A stretch of 64,000 nucleotides of DNA, taken from Shinella sp032095155. GTDB taxonomy: Bacteria > Pseudomonadota > Alphaproteobacteria > Rhizobiales > Rhizobiaceae. Below, piece after piece: positions 26,539-34,596 of the stretch. A model generated the notes under the pieces. It was not told where the DNA came from, did no database searches, and worked only from the letters and a program-made list of their open reading frames with translations. A program made the position numbers and the translations under genes. The first letter of the stretch is position 1. Every line of letters begins with the position of its first letter. Where the stretch lies: positions 1 through 64,000 of the forward strand of contig NZ_JBLZPK010000040.1 in assembly GCF_049199905.1 (NCBI RefSeq). The letters are read 5' to 3'.

Positions 26539-26894
26539 CGCGCAACGTTCACCTCGTCCGCCCGGAGGAGGCGTTGCACTATGCCGCGAGCCTCATGGCG
26601 GAGTGGGATATCGCCTTTCTGCCGGTTGCCGATGCCAGCGGCCTTGTCGGCACGCTGACGGACCGCGACATCATCCTGCGCGCCGTCGCTCCGGGCCTTA
26701 ACGCCGAGGTCACCAAGGTCTCCGACATCATGACCACCAACATCACCTATTGTTATGACGACGAGGATCCCGCCATTGTGCTCGCCAACATGCAGTCGTT
26801 GCACCTGCGTCGCCTCGCCGTGCTCGACCGCCAGAGCCGCCTTTCCGGCGTGGTGTCACGGACGGATTTCAAGCGGCACCAAATCCAGATCTAG
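26517..26894 (+). CDS. CBS-domain pair protein
   Basis: 125 residues: MHIGDIMTRNVHLVRPEEAL with LVGTLTDRDIILRAVAPG as first CBS motif, and ISMTTN-like SDIMTTNITYCYDDEDPA with LHLRRLAVLDRQSRLSGVVS as the second. Paralogue of the protein at 19751-20140. Start at ATG 26517 behind GAGAGGTCC; a longer frame from 26424 lies inside treZ. The end overlaps the UdgX gene by 4 bases on the opposite strand. Probably binds adenine nucleotides; the partner is unknown. Confidence 0.85.
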   Translation: MHIGDIMTRNVHLVRPEEALHYAASLMAEWDIAFLPVADASGLVGTLTDRDIILRAVAPGLNAEVTKVSDIMTTNITYCYDDEDPAIVLANMQSLHLRRLAVLDRQSRLSGVVSRTDFKRHQIQI

Positions 26895-28348
26895 CCCGAA
26901 AAGCTCTTCGCCAGATGACCGATATCCCTGATGTCCTCGAGAAAGAGGGCATGCTGGCGCCGGCGTTCGGCCTCATCGGGCAGACGTAGCAGAAACGAAG
27001 GATGGATGGTTGGGTAGAGCACGACATTATCCTCCATCGCCACGGGTTGGCTGCGCACCTGGCTGAGCGGGCGCCGCTCCCCCGTCAGCGCATAGAGGGC
27101 AGTGGCGCCCAGGGCCACGATGATCCTGGGTTTGACGAGTTCGATTTCCTTCGTCAGCCACCAGCGGCAGTGATCGATCTCGCCCCGGTTCGGCTTCTCG
27201 TGGATTCGGCGCTTGCCGCGCGGCTGATATTTGAAATGCTTGACGGCATTGGTGAGGTAAAGCGTTTCGCGCGCAAGGCCGGCCTCCTTCAGCACGCCAT
27301 CCAGCACTTTTCCGGCCGGGCCGACAAAGGGACGGCCGGCAAGGTCTTCCTGATCGCCCGGCTGCTCGCCGACCATCATCATCGTCGCCGCCTCCTGCCC
27401 TTCGCCGAAGACGGTCTGCGTCGCCGTGCAATGCAGCGGGCAGCGCGTGCAGCGCCGGGCCTCTTCACGCAGGCCTCCCAGTGTGCCCACGTCAGCAAAA
27501 CCGGCGGCCGGCATTGCCTGTGCCGAATCCTGAAGCCGGTAGTGAAAGGCCGGCGGATCGCTGGCAGCACGCTCGGCCATGGCGCGCACATTGGCCTCCG
27601 CATTGGCGATCAGTTCGGGAATGAGGGCCGCCTCGGGCAGGTTGCGCCAGTATTTTTTTGGCATCTCCGCCTGCATGGCCTTGGTCTTCAGCCGCGCCGG
27701 ATTGAAGATACTGGCATAATAGGTGCGCCAGAGCGCGTCCGTGGGATCGCCGTGGCCAGGATCCTCGCCCGGCCGCATGTCGGCGATCAGGCTTTCGCCA
27801 TTCCAGCTCGCCGTGCCCTTCGGCGTTGCGATGATCCAGTCCATATCGGCGAAGCGGCGGCGAAAGAACGGCGCGGTGCGCGCGACGACGAAATGCGTCG
27901 GCTCGAACCAGGCGAAAAACCGTCGGCGGCCTTCCACCTCCCCTGCGATTTCCTTGAACCGCACGAAGGCCGTCATCTTGTGGCTGTCACGCGCGACATT
28001 CTTGGCCAGCAGCCGCGCCCAGGCGACATCCTTGTCCGCCGTCAGTTCCAGCAGACGCCGGTCGGATTGCAGGCGCCAGAGCAGGCGATAGAGCAGATGG
28101 AAACGCCCCGGATCCGTGTGGCAGACGACGGCCTCGGCAAGCGGCAGGAAGGCCTGCGGCACCACGAGCGGGGGTGCGGCGGCATCAGGCACCGGCAGCT
28201 CCGGCAATGTGCTGGCCTCGAAGAGTTCTATGTCGCCTTGGATGCGCCAGTCCACCTCGCGCGGCGAGACGCCGGCTGTGGCAAGCGCGCGGGCGGCATC
28301 GCGCCATTCGGAAAAATCACCGCGGGCGAGAAGCGGGATCGTCCACAT
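26891..28348 (-). CDS. udgX: UdgX-family uracil-DNA binding/repair protein with N-terminal DNA-metabolism domain
   Basis: 485 residues, two parts. Residues about 1-250 form the domain that accompanies these radical SAM pairs (RFHLLYRLLWRLQSDRRLLE, FARF-type AFVRFKEIAGE, DMDWIIATPKGTASWNG). Residues about 280-485 are a family-4-like uracil DNA glycosylase: Fe-S cysteines in ARRCTRCPLHCTATQ, motif GEQPGDQEDLAGRPFVGPAG, the KRRIHEKPNRGEI loop and HPSFLLRLPD. The KRRIH loop is the hallmark of UdgX, whose histidine forms a covalent bond with the abasic site after uracil removal. The ATG at 28346-28348 overlaps the stop of the radical SAM gene (TGATG), so the two are coupled and share the SOS-type promoter. 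Confidence 0.88.
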   Translation of the reverse strand: MWTIPLLARGDFSEWRDAARALATAGVSPREVDWRIQGDIELFEASTLPELPVPDAAAPPLVVPQAFLPLAEAVVCHTDPGRFHLLYRLLWRLQSDRRLLELTADKDVAWARLLAKNVARDSHKMTAFVRFKEIAGEVEGRRRFFAWFEPTHFVVARTAPFFRRRFADMDWIIATPKGTASWNGESLIADMRPGEDPGHGDPTDALWRTYYASIFNPARLKTKAMQAEMPKKYWRNLPEAALIPELIANAEANVRAMAERAASDPPAFHYRLQDSAQAMPAAGFADVGTLGGLREEARRCTRCPLHCTATQTVFGEGQEAATMMMVGEQPGDQEDLAGRPFVGPAGKVLDGVLKEAGLARETLYLTNAVKHFKYQPRGKRRIHEKPNRGEIDHCRWWLTKEIELVKPRIIVALGATALYALTGERRPLSQVRSQPVAMEDNVVLYPTIHPSFLLRLPDEAERRRQHALFLEDIRDIGHLAKSFSG

Positions 28349-29577
28349 CACAGCAACGAAAGCTGTTCCGGCTTGCGCGCGAAGAGCGTCTTCAAGTCGG
28401 CGCGGTCGGCGAGCTTCAGTGGCATCCAACCCTCCGCCTCGATGAACGCCTTCACCTTGCGCACGGAAACGCTAAGCCGCGCCAGATCTTCCAGCCGCAG
28501 GCGGCGGAAACGGCGGCTGGAGAGGATGGCATCGACCGTCTTCGTGCCGAAGCCCGGCACGCGCAGCAGGGTCTCCTTCCCCGCCCTGTTGACGTCGACG
28601 GGGAAATCTTGCCGGTTGGCGAGCGCCCAGGCAAGCTTGGGGTCCATATCGAGATCAAGCATGCCGCCGGTCGCGGCGGTGATCTCGTCGACGCCGAACC
28701 CGTAGAACCGATAGAGCCAGTCTGCCTGGTAAAGCCGATGTTCGCGCACCAGCGGCGGCTTGATCAGCGGCAGCGCACGCGAGGCATCCGGAATGGGGCT
28801 GAAGGCGGAATAATAAACGCGCTTCAGGCCGTAGCTGCCATAGAGCCGGGCGCTCGTCTTCAGGATGGTCGCATCGTCGGCGCCATCGGCACCCACGATC
28901 ATCTGCGTGCTCTGGCCGCCCGGCACGAAGCGTTTTCGGCGCTTGGTCTGCAAGGTCGGCTCGCCGGCCGCCTCGATCTTGCGGCGCAGGTCTCCCATGG
29001 CGCGGCGGATGCCTTCAGGACGCTTCTCCGGCGCGAAACGGCCGATCCCGGCGTCCGTCGGCAATTCGATATTGAGCGACAGGCGATCGGCATAGAGCCC
29101 CGCTTCCTCGATCAGTTCCGGCGACGCGTCGGGGATCGATTTGAGATGGATATAGCCGCGAAAGCCGTGCACCACCCGCAGATCCTTCGCCACCTTCACC
29201 ATCTCGCCCATCGTATGATCCGGCGAGCGGATGATGCCGGACGAGAGGAACAGGCCTTCGATATAGTTGCGCCGATAGAATTCCAGTGTCAGCCAGACAA
29301 CCTCGTCCGGCGTGAAGCGGGCGCGCTCCACATTGCTCGACGAACGGTTGATGCAATAGGCGCAATCGAAGATGCAGAAATTGGTGAGCAGGATTTTCAG
29401 AAGCGAAATACAGCGCCCGTCCGGCGCATAGGCATGGCAAATCCCCGCCCCTTCTGTCGAGCCGAGGCCGCCTGATACCACGGAGTCGCGCTTGACGGTT
29501 CCACTCGACGCGCAGGAGGCATCGTATTTGGCCGCATCCGACAGGATGGCCAAGCGTTGCTGCAGCGATTTCTTCAT
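28348..29577 (-). CDS. putative DNA modification/repair radical SAM protein
   Basis: 409 residues. The radical SAM cluster motif is CIFDCAYC (CxxxCxxC, about residue 68), preceded by YDASCASSG and followed by LFLSSGIIRSPDHTM and YIHLKSIPD. The C-terminus carries a helix-hairpin-helix type segment (LLRVPGFGTKTVDAILSSRR) suggesting DNA contact. This family always pairs with the UdgX-linked protein encoded next. Function is not established; DNA repair is implied. There is no ribosome site before the ATG at 29575-29577 and the promoter is very close, so a leaderless message is likely. An SOS box overlaps the promoter. Confidence 0.85.
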   Translation of the reverse strand: MKKSLQQRLAILSDAAKYDASCASSGTVKRDSVVSGGLGSTEGAGICHAYAPDGRCISLLKILLTNFCIFDCAYCINRSSSNVERARFTPDEVVWLTLEFYRRNYIEGLFLSSGIIRSPDHTMGEMVKVAKDLRVVHGFRGYIHLKSIPDASPELIEEAGLYADRLSLNIELPTDAGIGRFAPEKRPEGIRRAMGDLRRKIEAAGEPTLQTKRRKRFVPGGQSTQMIVGADGADDATILKTSARLYGSYGLKRVYYSAFSPIPDASRALPLIKPPLVREHRLYQADWLYRFYGFGVDEITAATGGMLDLDMDPKLAWALANRQDFPVDVNRAGKETLLRVPGFGTKTVDAILSSRRFRRLRLEDLARLSVSVRKVKAFIEAEGWMPLKLADRADLKTLFARKPEQLSLL

Positions 29578-29581
29578 ATTT

Positions 29582-29612
29582 GTTCACTATATGTTCCATC
29601 CTGCCTTGTCAA
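29582..29612 (-). promoter_or_regulatory. LexA (SOS) box and promoter of the radical SAM-UdgX operon
   Basis: GTTC-N7-GTTC at 29582-29596 is exactly the alphaproteobacterial LexA site. It overlaps a TATAGT -10-like hexamer (minus strand, 29586-29591); TTGACA (-35, 29607-29612) lies 15 bp upstream. The box ends 5 bp before the start codon, so LexA binding would block RNA polymerase directly. Confidence 0.8.
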
Positions 29613-29639
29613 GAAAAGGATTTGCGCACCGCAGCGCAT

Positions 29640-29664
29640 GGAACTTTTTTCGCCATCCCTGATT
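29640..29664 (+). promoter_or_regulatory. EcfG/RpoE2-type promoter of the second DUF982 gene
   Basis: GGAAC, 18 bases, TT (in GATT), 31 bp before the start codon of the DUF982 gene. Confidence 0.55.
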
Positions 29665-29695
29665 GTATGGGAAGAACACCGGAAGGAGGTTCGTC

Positions 29696-29950
29696 ATGGA
29701 AAACGCTCACAATTGGCCGATGCCCGTCGTGGTAACCAACGACGAAGCGCAATCCTTCGTGGTCGTGCGCAGCTCCCTCGAGGCGGCCGCCTACCTCCTG
29801 GAATTCTGGCCGAAGCAACACGGTGACGCCTTCTTCAATGCCATCCGCATCTGCGCGGATGCGCTTGATGGCGACGTGGAGGACGAGGATGTGCGCGACG
29901 CCTTCCTGGCTGCCGCCTACGACGCGAATATCGCAATCACCGTTCACTAG
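29696..29950 (+). CDS. DUF982-family protein
   Basis: 84 residues. The ATG at 29696 follows GGAAGGAGG at ideal spacing. Family features: VVVTNDEAQSFVVVRSSLEAAAYLLEFWP and the C-terminal VRDAFLAAAYDANIAIT. Small, acidic, cytoplasmic, function unknown. Single gene divergent from the SOS repair operon, with an EcfG-type promoter. Paralogue of the gene at 20137-20403. Confidence 0.85.
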   Translation: MENAHNWPMPVVVTNDEAQSFVVVRSSLEAAAYLLEFWPKQHGDAFFNAIRICADALDGDVEDEDVRDAFLAAAYDANIAITVH

Positions 29951-30039
29951 AAGCGTTCTTTGTTCACACGCACGGCGCTCTCGACGAACGAGGCCGACCC
30001 GACAGTCAATGCCGGGCCGGCAGCATTTCATCCGTATGT

Positions 30040-30531
30040 CTATTCGTCCATATCCCGCGGCATGTGACTATCGACGCCGCGCGTCATGAGGTTCTCGGCC
30101 GTGACCGCGCGCACGCCTTTCACCCGGCGGACAAGGCCGATCAGGCGACGGCGGTCTTCTTCGCCATCGACGGAACCATCGAGATCGGCAATACCGCCGC
30201 GAATCGTGATTTCCAGAGAATCGAGATCGAACCGCCCGTCCTCTTCAAGCAATTGCGCGATGCGCTCCTCAAGGTCGTCGTCGGCAATCGTGTTCGCCTC
30301 GTCGTCTGAGAACGGCAGCGGGGCGCCATCGACGTCCCGCAGTTCGGGATCGCCGGAAATCTCGATGCCGTTGTTGTCCGACTGCTCGAGATTGGCGCCC
30401 GTAGTGCCGTAGGGCGCGTTCCTGCCCGCCCCACTGCCATCGCTGTCCGCATAGGGCCAGCCGTCGCGGGTGTCGCGCTGTTCGTAATCCCGGAAATCGT
30501 CTTCACGAGAGGCTTGTTTGCGGTCGCCCAT
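30040..30531 (-). CDS. BON-domain protein
   Basis: 163 residues. The N-terminal ~95 residues are polar and low in complexity (DDFRDYEQRDTRDGWPYADS); the BON domain covers about 95-155 (LEERIAQLLEEDGRFD, then ITIRGGIADLDGSVDGEEDR and VKGVRAVTAENL). BON domains bind phospholipid or act in envelope or osmotic stress proteins; here no signal peptide is present. The ATG at 30529-30531 follows GGAGC. The frame remains open into the phosphatase gene but that part is a shadow. An EcfG-like promoter sits 35 bp upstream. Confidence 0.8.
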   Translation of the reverse strand: MGDRKQASREDDFRDYEQRDTRDGWPYADSDGSGAGRNAPYGTTGANLEQSDNNGIEISGDPELRDVDGAPLPFSDDEANTIADDDLEERIAQLLEEDGRFDLDSLEITIRGGIADLDGSVDGEEDRRRLIGLVRRVKGVRAVTAENLMTRGVDSHMPRDMDE

Positions 30532-30565
30532 TGCTTTGCTCCATCGGTTTTGAATGATGGAGCCG

Positions 30566-30591
30566 AACTGCACTGGGCAGCGCTTTGTTCC
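30566..30591 (-). promoter_or_regulatory. EcfG/RpoE2-type promoter of the BON gene
   Basis: Minus strand GGAAC, 19 bases, TT (in AGTT), matching the allowed longer spacing. Confidence 0.45.
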
Positions 30592-30601
30592 GCCTCGGGC
30601 T

Positions 30602-31381
30602 TCAGCCTGCGGCAAGCACCTTGAGCGCCTGCGCATGCAGTGCCGGATCGCCCGCCGCGATGACGCAGCCCTTCCAGCCGAGATCGAGCGGACCACCCTG
30701 CCAGTCCGTGACGATGCCGCCTGCGCCTTCGATGATGGCGGTCGGGGCAAAGAGGTCATAGGCGTCGAAACCGGCATCGACGGCAAGGTCCGTACGGCCG
30801 CGCGCCAGGCAGGCATAGCTGTAGCAGCTGCCGCCGTATTGCGTGAACTGCACGGCATTGTCGAGCCGTGCGAAGGGCGCACGGTCGGCGTCTGGTACGA
30901 AGCGCGGGTTGGAGGAGGTCATGTAGGCATCGGCAAGTGCGGTGCCCTTGCGGCAGCGGATCGGCTTGCCGTTGTGCCAGGCGCCTTGACCGGAAATACC
31001 GGTGAGGCGCTCGGCGGTGGCGGGAAGGTCGATGACGCCGAGCAAAGGCTTGCCGCCATGCGCCAGCGAAATCAGAGTACCATAGACGGGAATGCCAGCC
31101 ACCCAGGCGGCGGTGCCGTCGATCGGGTCGAGCACCCAGACGAATTCGGCATCCAGCCGCTCGCTGCCATATTCCTCGCCCATGATGCCGTGGTCCGGGA
31201 AAGCGGCGCGGATCTGTTCGCGCAGCCGGGCTTCCACCGCGCGGTCGGTGGCGGTGACGAAGCTCGCATCCTGTTTCAGATCAACGCGGGGCGCCTCTTC
31301 GGCGGCGGCCAGAAGCAGGGCGCGGGAACTGTCGGCGATCTTTTCTGCGAAGGCGAGGAAGGTTTCGGTGCTAACAGTCAT
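30602..31381 (-). CDS. inositol monophosphatase-family phosphatase (possible histidinol-phosphatase)
   Basis: 259 residues. Metal and phosphate motifs of the family: FVTATDRAVEARLREQI, GIMGEEYGSE, WVLDPIDGTAAWVAGIP and, near the end, DAGFDAYDLFAPTAIIEGAGG. The DAYDLFAP variant and the length resemble the HisN-type histidinol-phosphate phosphatases of actinobacteria and alphaproteobacteria as much as inositol monophosphatase, so the substrate is open. Start at ATG 31379-31381. It lies 8 bp after the ATPase gene of an amino acid transporter and is probably its operon partner. Confidence 0.8.
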   Translation of the reverse strand: MTVSTETFLAFAEKIADSSRALLLAAAEEAPRVDLKQDASFVTATDRAVEARLREQIRAAFPDHGIMGEEYGSERLDAEFVWVLDPIDGTAAWVAGIPVYGTLISLAHGGKPLLGVIDLPATAERLTGISGQGAWHNGKPIRCRKGTALADAYMTSSNPRFVPDADRAPFARLDNAVQFTQYGGSCYSYACLARGRTDLAVDAGFDAYDLFAPTAIIEGAGGIVTDWQGGPLDLGWKGCVIAAGDPALHAQALKVLAAG

Positions 31382-31389
31382 GGCGTTTC

Positions 31390-32127
31390 TCAATGGGCAA
31401 GGATTTGTCCGAGGAAGGTGCGGGCACGCTCGGACTTGGGGGCTGCGAAGAATTCGGCGGGGGTGGAGACTTCGACGATCTCGCCCTGGTCCATGAAGAC
31501 GATGCGGTCGGCGACGGAGCGGGCGAAGCCCATCTCGTGCGTCACGCAGACCATCGTCATGCCCTCGCGTGCAAGATCGGTCATCACGTCGAGCACTTCG
31601 GAAATCATTTCCGGGTCGAGCGCCGAGGTCGGCTCGTCGAACAGCATCACCTCCGGGTTCATGCAGAGCGCGCGGGCGATCGCGACGCGCTGCTGCTGGC
31701 CGCCCGAAAGCTGCGAGGGATATTTGTGCGCCTGGTCGGGAATGCGCACGCGGTTGAGATATTTCATGGCGACGGCTTCCGCCTCGGCGGTCGCCATTTT
31801 GCGCACCAGGCGCGGCGCGAGCGTCAGGTTTTCCAGCACGGTCATGTGCGGGAAGAGGTTGAAGCTCTGGAACACCATGCCGACTTCGCGGCGCACGAGA
31901 TCGATCTTCTTCTCGTCGTCGGTCAGCTCCTCGCCGGCAACCATGATGCGGCCGCTGTCATGCTCCTCGAGCCTGTTGATGCAGCGGATCATGGTGGATT
32001 TTCCCGAACCCGAGGGACCGCAGACCACGACCTTCTCGCCCTTGGCGATCGTGAGATTGACGTCCTTCAGCGCGTGATAGGTGCCGTAGAACTTGTTCAT
32101 CTTTTCCAGGACAATGATATCGGCCAT
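31390..32127 (-). CDS. polar amino acid ABC transporter ATP-binding protein
   Basis: 245 residues. Walker A GPSGSGKST (about 38-46), Q-loop MVFQSFNLFPHMTV, signature LSGGQQQR, Walker B VMLFDEPTSALDPEM and the switch histidine VTHEMGFAR. These are the features of the GlnQ/HisP/OccP branch, which energises uptake of polar amino acids. The ATG at 32125-32127 overlaps the preceding permease stop (TGATG). Longer frames upstream are read-through of the permease region. It is the fourth gene of the binding protein-permease-permease-ATPase operon. Confidence 0.9.
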   Translation of the reverse strand: MADIIVLEKMNKFYGTYHALKDVNLTIAKGEKVVVCGPSGSGKSTMIRCINRLEEHDSGRIMVAGEELTDDEKKIDLVRREVGMVFQSFNLFPHMTVLENLTLAPRLVRKMATAEAEAVAMKYLNRVRIPDQAHKYPSQLSGGQQQRVAIARALCMNPEVMLFDEPTSALDPEMISEVLDVMTDLAREGMTMVCVTHEMGFARSVADRIVFMDQGEIVEVSTPAEFFAAPKSERARTFLGQILAH

Positions 32128-32819
32128 CAGGTCTTTCTCACATGGCGGTTCGCATAGGTCTCGATCAGCGTGAAGCCGGTCTGGATGATCCAGACGAGCA
32201 CGAGATAGATGATCGTCGCGGCGATGAAGATCTCGTAGGGAGCGAAGGTATCGGCCACGATGGTGCGGGCGACACCCGTCATTTCCATCAGGGTGACGGT
32301 GGAGGCGAGCGCGGTCGATTTCAGCATCGAGACGATCTCGTTGCTGTAGGCGGGCAGCGCGAGGCGCACGGCGAGCGGAGCGGTGATGCGGGTCGTGCGC
32401 TGGAACTTGGAAAGACCGAGCGCCTTGCCCGCCTCGACGAAGCCCTTGTCGACGCCGAGCACGCCGCCGCGCAGGATTTCCGAGACGTAAGCCGCCGTAT
32501 TCAGCGACAGCGCGATGACCGAGCACCAGTAGGGCTCGCGCAGGATCGGCCAGAGGATGCTCTGCCGGATGAAGCCGAACTGCGGCAGGCCGTGATAGAT
32601 GACGAAGAGCTGCACGAGCAGCGGCGTGCCGCGGAAGAAGTAGATATAGGCCTTGGCGGGCCAGGAAAGCCATGCCCGCCGCGACAGCCGCATCAGCAGG
32701 ATGCCGACGGCGAGGATCAGGCCGAACAGGGTGGAAACGGCAAGAAGATTGAGGGTCAGCCCCAGTCCCTGCAGGATTTTCGGCAGGCTGGTGGCGATCA
32801 GCGAGAGATCGAAGCTCAT
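32127..32819 (-). CDS. polar amino acid ABC transporter permease (HisM/OccM-type)
   Basis: 230 residues with about five membrane segments. The permease motif EAGKALGLSKFQRTTRITAPLAVRLALPAY contacts the ATPase (EAA loop). YFFRGTPLLVQLFVIY is the conserved second segment of His/Glu/Opine-type permeases. Overlaps the partner permease upstream by 4 bases and the ATPase downstream by 1. Forms the inner-membrane channel as a heterodimer with the next protein. Confidence 0.9.
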   Translation of the reverse strand: MSFDLSLIATSLPKILQGLGLTLNLLAVSTLFGLILAVGILLMRLSRRAWLSWPAKAYIYFFRGTPLLVQLFVIYHGLPQFGFIRQSILWPILREPYWCSVIALSLNTAAYVSEILRGGVLGVDKGFVEAGKALGLSKFQRTTRITAPLAVRLALPAYSNEIVSMLKSTALASTVTLMEMTGVARTIVADTFAPYEIFIAATIIYLVLVWIIQTGFTLIETYANRHVRKT

Positions 32820-33511
32820 CGGGCACCTCTGAGATGACGGTTGGCGCGCCGCTCCAGCCAGCCGACGGCGAGCGTGATGACCGTGGTCATCGCCAGATAG
32901 ATCACGGCGACGGTCATGTAGAGCAGGAAGGGGCGGTGGATGAGCGAGTTCGCCATCTTGGCCACGAAGAGGATTTCCTCCAGCCCGATGATCGAAACGA
33001 GCGCCGTGTCCTTCATGATGGAGAGCATGTGATTGCCGAAATTCGGCAAAGCCAGCCGCCACATCTGCGGCAGGCGCACATAGCGGAAGATCTGATGGCG
33101 CTTGAGGCTGAGCGCCCGCGCCGCCTCGACCTGGCCGCGATCGACGCCGAGAAAGGCGCCGCGGAAGGTCTCTGTCATATAGGCGCCGACGATCAGGCCG
33201 ATGGCGATGGAACCCGCCCAGAACGGCGGCAGATCGATGAACTTCACCGAGGGATCGACGAACTGCACCAGCTTGGTGAGCGCGATCGCCATGCCGAAAT
33301 AAAACAGCAGCAGCACCAGCAGCTCGGGCGCGCCGCGGAACACGATGGTGTAGCCCTGGGCGATGCCGCGCAGGATGCGGCTTTTGGACAGCTTTGCCGA
33401 GGCGCCGAGAAGGCCGCAGACCACGGCGATCACCAGCGACACCGAAAAGACCTGCAACACCGTCATCAGGCCGAAGAAGAAATCGTCCCACCAGCCGTCG
33501 AGGACCGACAT
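32816..33511 (-). CDS. polar amino acid ABC transporter permease (HisQ/OccQ-type)
   Basis: 231 residues, about five membrane segments. IVFRGAPELLVLLLFYFG and the EAA loop VEAARALSLKRHQIFRYVRLP are typical of the HisQ/OccQ branch. The ATG at 33509-33511 follows GGAGGT. A strong hairpin (33540-33566) separates it from the binding protein gene, a common arrangement that lets the binding protein be made in excess. Confidence 0.9.
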   Translation of the reverse strand: MSVLDGWWDDFFFGLMTVLQVFSVSLVIAVVCGLLGASAKLSKSRILRGIAQGYTIVFRGAPELLVLLLFYFGMAIALTKLVQFVDPSVKFIDLPPFWAGSIAIGLIVGAYMTETFRGAFLGVDRGQVEAARALSLKRHQIFRYVRLPQMWRLALPNFGNHMLSIMKDTALVSIIGLEEILFVAKMANSLIHRPFLLYMTVAVIYLAMTTVITLAVGWLERRANRHLRGAR

Positions 33512-33539
33512 GCCCTACCTCCATATTCGTCATGCAGAT

Positions 33540-33566
33540 CGGGCGCCGCGTCTGACGCGACGCCCG
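33540..33566 (-). other. intercistronic stem-loop behind the binding protein gene
   Basis: CGGGCG-c-CGCGT pairs with ACGCG-a-CGCCCG around a 3-base loop (11 pairs, one mismatch), between the binding protein stop and the first permease. Likely stabilises the upstream message or attenuates read-through. Confidence 0.55.
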
Positions 33567-33576
33567 GAGGTCATGC

Positions 33577-34392
33577 TTACTGGCCCACACCCTTCCAGTT
33601 TGCCGGCTGGATGGAGAAGGGGAAGTATTTCAGGCTGTACTTTTCCAGCGAACCGTCCTTGATCATCTCCTCGAGCGCCTTGTCGATCTTGGCGAGCAGT
33701 TCGTCATTGCCCTTGCGCAGGCCGACGCCAACGCCCGGACCGAAATACTCGACCTCGTCGATCGGCGGCGAGACGAATTCGAAGCCGGCACCGTTCTCCT
33801 TGCTGAGGAAGTCGAGATAGGCCTTCATGGGATTGGTGATGGCGATGTCGATGCGGCCGTTCTGCAGGTCGAGCAGCATGGGCTGGGCACCGTCATACAG
33901 CGCGATTTCCGCGCCCGGCAGCTTGGCCTCCACCCATTTCGCATAAGTGGAAGCGCGCTCCACGCCGAAACGCAGACCATTGAAGGCCTCCGGGATCGGC
34001 TTGCCGTCCGCGTCGAACAGTTTCAGCGCGGCGTCCTTGGAGCCGAGGATACGGCCGAGCGAGACGCGGTAGGGAACAGAGAAATCGATTTTCTGCTTGC
34101 GCTCCTCGGTGATCGACATGGAGGCGACGATCAGGTCGAACTTGCTGGCGAGCAGCGCCGGGATCATGCCGTCCCATTCCTGGCAAACATAATCGAGTTC
34201 GACGCCGATGCGCTCGGCAATGCCCTTGGCGACGTCAACGTCGTAGCCGGCCATCTCGCCCTCGGGCGTGCGGTAGTTGAAGGGCGCGTAGGTGCATTCC
34301 ATGCCGACGCGCAGCGTTTCGGCTTGGGCGGGCATGGCAGCCGCCGTCAAGCTGACGACTGCGGCGGACAACAGACCGGTCACGAATTTCAT
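33577..34392 (-). CDS. polar amino acid ABC transporter substrate-binding protein
   Basis: 271 residues with a signal peptide (LLSAAVVSLTAAAMPAQA, cleavage before ETLRVG). Mature start LRVGMECTYAPFNYRTPEGEMAGYDVDVAKGIAERIGVELDYVCQEWDGMIPALLASKFDLIVASMSITEERKQKIDFSVPY is here cited only by its key motifs: YAPFNY, GYDVDVA, WDGMIPAL and SITEER, all typical of HisJ/ArgT/OccT proteins that bind basic or opine-like amino acids. The ATG at 34390-34392 follows AAGGGGAA. First gene of the operon, divergent from an aminotransferase gene. Confidence 0.9.
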   Translation of the reverse strand: MKFVTGLLSAAVVSLTAAAMPAQAETLRVGMECTYAPFNYRTPEGEMAGYDVDVAKGIAERIGVELDYVCQEWDGMIPALLASKFDLIVASMSITEERKQKIDFSVPYRVSLGRILGSKDAALKLFDADGKPIPEAFNGLRFGVERASTYAKWVEAKLPGAEIALYDGAQPMLLDLQNGRIDIAITNPMKAYLDFLSKENGAGFEFVSPPIDEVEYFGPGVGVGLRKGNDELLAKIDKALEEMIKDGSLEKYSLKYFPFSIQPANWKGVGQ

Positions 34393-34596
34393 GGCATTCC
34401 CCTTCGTTGTTGGCTCTTTGACGACGGTCCTCACTCCGCCGATGGGCAACGATGCGCTGCCAGGAGGGGGGAGGAAATCCACCCGAAGGATGATGCCGGT
34501 CACACCGAAAATGACGACCGCCATCACCCTCGGGGTGGATGGAATGTGACAGCAGGTTGATCTAGCCCTTTGACATGCAGGCCAGAGGAGAGCCCC
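34393..34596. promoter_or_regulatory. divergent promoter region of the amino acid transporter and aminotransferase
   Basis: 204 bp with no gene. A near-palindrome CATCACCCTCGGGGTGGATG ends near 34541, and TCCACCCGA near 34478 repeats one arm in reverse. No regulator gene adjoins, so these are only possible operators. Confidence 0.35.

Noticed and set aside
31390..33590. Apparent fusions of the transporter ATPase and permease genes to long N-terminal extensions
   Set aside because: The extensions are out-of-frame readings of neighbouring genes; internal ATG starts overlap the upstream stops by 1-4 bases as usual in such operons.
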